Shown: one piece after another, positions 6,431 through 8,311 of the stretch
Position numbering within the stretch: position 1 is the stretch's first letter
Layout: each line of letters starts with the position of its first letter
Assembly (NCBI GenBank): GCA_938004315.1
Contig: CALKWG010000539.1
Location: 1-8,311 of the forward strand
DNA: 8,311 nucleotides
Direction: 5' to 3'
Source of the DNA: an uncultured Spirochaetaceae bacterium
GTDB lineage: Bacteria > Spirochaetota > Spirochaetia > Treponematales > UBA12059
Notes under the pieces: model-generated
Seen by the model: only the letters and a program-made list of their open reading frames with translations
What the model was told of the DNA's origin: nothing
The model's database searches: none
Position numbers and translations under genes: made by a program

Positions 6431-7239
6431 CGACCTGCCCCCGGCCCGAGGGCCTGCATGATGAGGCGGTCAAGCTCGCGCATGGCCTCGGCGGCGCCCA
6501 TCGGCAGCCAGATATCGGCCGTGCCGTCGGCGTAGGCGCTGGGCTCCGGATTGATATCGATGACGGCGCCGCCGCGCGCCTTGACCCGGCGCGGGATGGA
6601 GGCCGCGGGGTAGACCGTCCCCGTCGAGCCTATGACCAGGCAGAGCTCGGCGCGCTCGGCGGCTTCGAAGCTAGCGCGGTACGCGTCCTCGGGTATGCCC
6701 TCGCCGAAGAAGACGAAGTCGGGCTTGTAGATGCCTCCGCAGCCGCAACGGGGCGGCAGGCGCTCGAGGAGCTCGGCCGAGGCCTCGCTGCGCCCGCCGC
6801 AACGCAGGCAGACTAAGCCGCGGGTCGAGCCGTGGAATTCGGCCACCCGTACGCTGCCGGCTAGGGCGTGGAGGCCGTCGATGTTCTGAGTCACGATCAG
6901 GTCGAGGCGGCCACGGCGTTCCCAGGCGGCCAGGATCTTATGGGCGTCATTGGGCTCGGCCGGCGCGCTGAACTCATAGAAGAGGGATTTGATGGTCGGC
7001 CAGGCTCGTTCCGGCTCGCGCTTGAAGTAGCCGATCTCCAGGTGGCGTTCGTCGTAGCGCTCCCAGATACCGCCTGTACCCCTGAAGGTCGGGACGCCAG
7101 ACTCGGCCGAGACGCCGGCCCCGGTGAATGCTATGGTATGCCGCGATGAGGCGAGGAGGGCGGCGGCTTCGGCCAGCCGCGCGCCGAGCTCCGCTTCGCC
7201 GAGTCCCGCCGTATCGAGGCGTTCGTTGTTCGTGTCCAT
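6427..7239 (-). CDS. NAD-dependent protein deacylase, Sir2 family
   Basis: Sirtuins remove acetyl or other acyl groups from lysines using NAD+, releasing nicotinamide and O-acyl-ADP-ribose. From ATG 7239 the product is 270 residues, a usual length for a bacterial sirtuin. Seen: GAGVSAESGVPTFRG starting at residue 40 (NAD pocket), TQNIDGLH at 117-124, catalytic H136 in EFHGS, zinc ligands C144, C147, C165 and C167, KPDFVFFGE at 172-180 and the GST and INPE segments of the NAD site. The YxxR motif that marks desuccinylase/demalonylase sirtuins (SIRT5, CobB) is not apparent, so plain deacetylation is the better guess. The frame extends to ATG 7314, but the extra 25 residues look unrelated to sirtuins. 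ATG 7239 has GGGAG about 9 nt upstream, and the TATAAT at 7294-7299 on minus would start transcription downstream of 7314. The radical SAM gene follows with a 4-nt overlap. Confidence 0.95.
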   Translation of the reverse strand: MDTNNERLDTAGLGEAELGARLAEAAALLASSRHTIAFTGAGVSAESGVPTFRGTGGIWERYDERHLEIGYFKREPERAWPTIKSLFYEFSAPAEPNDAHKILAAWERRGRLDLIVTQNIDGLHALAGSVRVAEFHGSTRGLVCLRCGGRSEASAELLERLPPRCGCGGIYKPDFVFFGEGIPEDAYRASFEAAERAELCLVIGSTGTVYPAASIPRRVKARGGAVIDINPEPSAYADGTADIWLPMGAAEAMRELDRLIMQALGPGAGR

Positions 7240-7312
7240 GCTCGAGGGCTCCCTTGACCGCGCTTCGCCGGGCGGCGACAATGCGGCCACGCCATTATAA
7301 CGAGGTTTCGCC
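7240..7312. promoter_or_regulatory. Divergent promoter region between sirtuin and resolvase-like genes
   Basis: The 73-nt gap contains one AT-rich patch. On minus, TATAAT (bases 7294-7299) is a perfect -10 for the sirtuin gene; on plus, the overlapping TATAAC (7296-7301) could serve the resolvase-like gene, with GCGACA (7275-7280) as a poor -35 at a short 15-nt spacing. No good -35 is seen for the minus-strand promoter. Because the -10 boxes overlap, the two promoters would exclude each other if both are used. Confidence 0.5.
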
Positions 7313-7774
7313 ATGCCCGCCTACGCGCACGTCATCGCGGACGACCCGAGGCTCGCCGCCCTCGCCGTCGCCTTCTTCATCGTCGCCATCCTGGCCTTGG
7401 CCGCGGCCTTAGCCCTCGGCTTACGCTTAGGCCGCCGCGCAGGCCGCCTAGAAGCCGAGCGAGAGGGGCGGGGCCTTGAGCGCAGCGCCCGCGACGACGC
7501 AGTTAAACGTTCTCGGGCCGTCCTGACCGGACAGATCGGCGAGCAACTAGCCCCCTTCTTACCGGGTTTCCCCTGCGACCCTGCCGACGCCCGCTTTATC
7601 GGGAAGCCCATCGACTTCGTCGCCTTCCCCGGCGCCGCCGCCGGTCGCCCGTCCGAGGTGTTATTCATCGAGGTGAAGTCGGGCGAGTCGCGCCTATCGA
7701 GCGCCGAGCGGGCCTTGAAGGAAGCCGTCTTGGCCGGCCGCGTACGCTGGGTCGAATACCGAGCGCCGCTGTAG
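7313..7774 (+). CDS. Membrane-anchored Holliday-junction-resolvase-like endonuclease (COG4741)
   Basis: This 153-residue protein resembles the family described as 'endonuclease related to archaeal Holliday junction resolvase' (COG4741, Endonuc_Holl). A hydrophobic segment at about residues 14-38 (LAALAVAFFIVAILALAAAL) is followed by a basic, charged stretch at 39-66 likely to be helical, so the protein is probably tethered to the inner membrane with its nuclease domain in the cytosol. The nuclease-like domain (about 66-150) has SRAVLTGQIGEQLAPFLPGFP, RFIGKPIDFVAF and LFIEVKSGESRLS; D101 and E120-V-K122 fit a PD-(D/E)xK metal site, with E77 as the likely extra acidic residue. ATG 7313 is preceded by CGAGG about 8 nt upstream. 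Nuclease activity has not, to my knowledge, been shown for this family, so function is inferred from the fold. It diverges from the sirtuin gene, and the tRNA promoter follows. Confidence 0.87.
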   Translation: MPAYAHVIADDPRLAALAVAFFIVAILALAAALALGLRLGRRAGRLEAEREGRGLERSARDDAVKRSRAVLTGQIGEQLAPFLPGFPCDPADARFIGKPIDFVAFPGAAAGRPSEVLFIEVKSGESRLSSAERALKEAVLAGRVRWVEYRAPL

Positions 7775-7836
7775 GCCGGGCGCCCGGGCGGACGATCAAC
7801 GCCTAGCGCTCTCAGCGGCCCTAAGCCCCGCCGTAC

Positions 7837-7866
7837 TTGACATAAGCGCGGCCATTTCGCTATAGT
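7837..7866 (+). promoter_or_regulatory. Sigma70-type promoter of the tRNA operon
   Basis: TTGACA at 7837-7842 is a perfect -35 hexamer; TATAGT at 7861-7866 is a near-perfect -10, separated by 18 nt. Transcription would begin near 7873, about 12 nt before tRNA-Gln. GC-rich sequence GCGC follows the -10 as in many stringently controlled stable-RNA promoters. It is the strongest promoter in the window. Confidence 0.88.
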
Positions 7867-7884
7867 GCGCTCCGTTGAGAGCAT

Positions 7885-7955
7885 TCCCCGGTTGTGTAAT
7901 GGTAGCACGGCAGACTCTGGATCTGCTTGTGGGGGTTCGAATCCTCCCTGGGGAA
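7885..7955 (+). tRNA. tRNA-Gln (anticodon CTG)
   Basis: A full cloverleaf of 71 nt can be folded. Acceptor TCCCCGG (7885-7891) pairs with CTGGGGA (7948-7954) with one G-T pair; discriminator A7955. The D arm is GTGT with GCAC around AATGGTA; the anticodon stem is GCAGA with TCTGC around the loop CTCTGGA, giving anticodon CTG, which reads CAG. The T arm is GGGGG/CCTCC around TTCGAAT. CCA is not encoded and must be added after transcription. It is first in a two-tRNA transcript; tRNA-Glu starts 9 nt after it. Confidence 0.97.
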
Positions 7956-7964
7956 CTTTCCGAT

Positions 7965-8036
7965 GGCCCCTTCGTCTATCGGTTAGGACAAAAGATTCTC
8001 AATCTTTAAAGAGGGGTTCGACTCCCCTAGGGGCTA
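7965..8036 (+). tRNA. tRNA-Glu (anticodon CTC)
   Basis: A 72-nt cloverleaf. Acceptor GGCCCCT (7965-7971) pairs with AGGGGCT (8029-8035), with a G-T first pair; discriminator A8036. The anticodon stem AAAGA/TCTTT encloses TTCTCAA, giving anticodon CTC, which reads GAG. The T arm is AGGGG/CCCCT around TTCGACT (8017-8023). CCA is not encoded. The 3' part, GTTCGACTCCCCTAGGGGCT (8016-8035), recurs twice downstream, inverted at 8079-8098 and direct (18 nt) at 8256-8273; see the repeat entries. Confidence 0.97.
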
Positions 8037-8075
8037 AAAAACAGCGGTGCCGCCATGCGGCGCCGCTGTTTTTTT
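8037..8075 (+). terminator. Intrinsic terminator of the tRNA operon
   Basis: A long stem: AAAAACAGCGG (8037-8047) pairs with CCGCTGTTTTT (8063-8073), then T8048-G8062 and GCCGC (8049-8053) with GCGGC (8057-8061), leaving the 3-base loop CAT. A run of seven T (8069-8075) follows the GC-rich stem. The matching A-run on the 5' side means it could also stop transcription coming from the other direction. It begins directly after the discriminator base of tRNA-Glu, so the 3' trailer is essentially the terminator. Confidence 0.93.
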
Positions 8076-8078
8076 ATA

Positions 8079-8273
8079 AGCCCCTAGGGGAGTCGAACGT
8101 TGCGGTCCGAGACTCGCAGGACCGCAGGGGTGCGGGGGCCTGCCCCCGCCCGAAACGGTAACGCGTCGCGGTAGCGACGGAAAAGCGCCAAGGACGGCGC
8201 CGTCAGGGCGAGCCCCGGCCTGGAGCGAGCGATCAGGACGATCGCGAGCGGAAGGTCGACTCCCCTAGGGGCT
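8079..8273. repeat. Structured non-coding repeat unit bounded by inverted tRNA-Glu 3'-end copies
   Basis: The unit is bounded by AGCCCCTAGGGGAGTCGA (8079-8096) and its exact reverse complement (8256-8273), an 18-bp perfect inverted repeat that matches the 3' end of the adjacent tRNA-Glu. Between them are five successive hairpins: 8101-8126 (8-bp stem TGCGGTCC/GGACCGCA), 8132-8149 (7-bp GC stem, loop CCTG), 8164-8179 (CGTCGC/GCGACG, loop GGTA), 8185-8200 (GCGCC/GGCGC, loop AAGGAC) and 8229-8245 (GCGATC/GATCGC, loop AGGAC). No protein gene is supported in this stretch. I do not recognise a named RNA or mobile-element family. It could be a REP/MITE-like mobile repeat, a structured small RNA, or the remnant of an integration event at the tRNA. 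Confidence 0.7.
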
Positions 8274-8284
8274 CATTCACTCCC

Positions 8285-8311
8285 GGGAGTCGAACGTTGC
8301 GGTCCGAGACT
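8285..8311 (+). repeat. Start of a second copy of the structured repeat, cut by the window end
   Basis: These 27 bases repeat 8088-8114 exactly at a distance of 197 nt and run to the last base of the window. Just before them, ACTCCCGGGAGT (8279-8290) is a perfect 12-base palindrome replacing the CCCCTAGGGG palindrome of the first unit. The copy is therefore not a simple tandem duplication of the whole unit: the inner sequence is shared but the outer tRNA-derived end differs. The remainder lies outside the window. Confidence 0.8.

Noticed and set aside
5988..6473. A 161-codon arginine-rich minus-strand frame over the start of the radical SAM gene
   Set aside because: Composition is typical of an out-of-frame reading of GC-rich DNA and it conflicts with the well-supported radical SAM and sirtuin frames.
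7240..7314. A 25-residue extension of the sirtuin from ATG 7314
   Set aside because: No sirtuin similarity, no good ribosome-binding site, and a TATAAT box lies inside it; ATG 7239 has GGGAG upstream.
7240..7774. A phage-defence island made of the sirtuin and nuclease-like genes
   Set aside because: The sirtuin is a stand-alone deacylase-type protein without defence-associated domains (no SIR2-HerA, Thoeris or DSR layout), and the COG4741 gene is on the other strand; adjacency alone is not enough.
7776..7787. CCGGGCGCCCGG palindrome after the resolvase-like gene as a terminator
   Set aside because: No usable loop and no T-tract; it may be a chance GC palindrome.
7865..8161. A 98-codon open frame across the tRNA region
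   Set aside because: It runs through both tRNA genes and the terminator, and its product shows no protein-like features; tRNA folds explain the sequence.
8079..8311. CRISPR array or integron attC sites
   Set aside because: The spacing of 197 nt and hairpin-filled interior do not fit CRISPR repeats and spacers, and the conserved GTTRRRY/RYYYAAC core pair of attC is not present at the borders.

Overview
This is a high-GC bacterial contig (coding DNA looks roughly 65% GC; estimated by eye) carrying eight protein genes, two tRNAs and an unusual structured repeat at the right end. The gene set (Rex, a peptidase-U32 family protein, a COG3146/DUF482 acyltransferase-like protein, AsnA with AsnC, a DUF4080-type radical SAM protein, a sirtuin and a COG4741 Holliday-junction-resolvase-like endonuclease) together with tRNAs lacking an encoded CCA fits a free-living or gut/sediment spirochaete (Spirochaetota) best. 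That placement is an inference from gene content; no phylogenetic marker is present.

Layout. Bases 1-42 are not biological: they are the 3' 42 bases of the Illumina universal P5 adapter, fused to a rex gene that has lost its first few codons. rex (44-646) is followed 5 nt later by the U32 gene (652-1893), and after 68 nt by the DUF482 gene (1962-3149). The DUF482 gene converges on asnA (3146-4180, minus), the two stop codons sharing the bases TTAG. asnA and asnC (4309-4773, plus) diverge from a strikingly AT-rich 128-nt regulatory region, the same arrangement as in E. coli. asnC converges with a 41-nt overlap on a radical SAM gene (4733-6430, minus). That gene is translationally coupled (ATGA overlap) to an upstream sirtuin gene (6427-7239, minus). 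The sirtuin gene diverges from the membrane-anchored resolvase-like gene (7313-7774, plus) across a short region with a TTATAA core.

The right end holds a strong sigma70-type promoter (7837-7866), tRNA-Gln(CTG), tRNA-Glu(CTC) and a long intrinsic terminator. Beyond the terminator lies a non-coding unit of about 197 nt. Its ends are inverted 18-bp copies of the tRNA-Glu 3' end, and its interior folds into five consecutive short hairpins, two of which show AGGA in the loop. A second unit begins at 8274-8285 and the window stops after the first 27 bases shared with unit one. This structured, tRNA-end-derived repeat is the part of the window I cannot assign to a known family and is the best candidate for something undescribed.

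How the parts work together: asnA/asnC is a self-contained asparagine-synthesis and regulation module; the sirtuin and radical SAM genes form a two-gene operon of unknown joint purpose; rex and the U32 gene are probably co-transcribed, which may link NADH/NAD+ sensing to an RNA-hydroxylation-type enzyme, but this is speculative.
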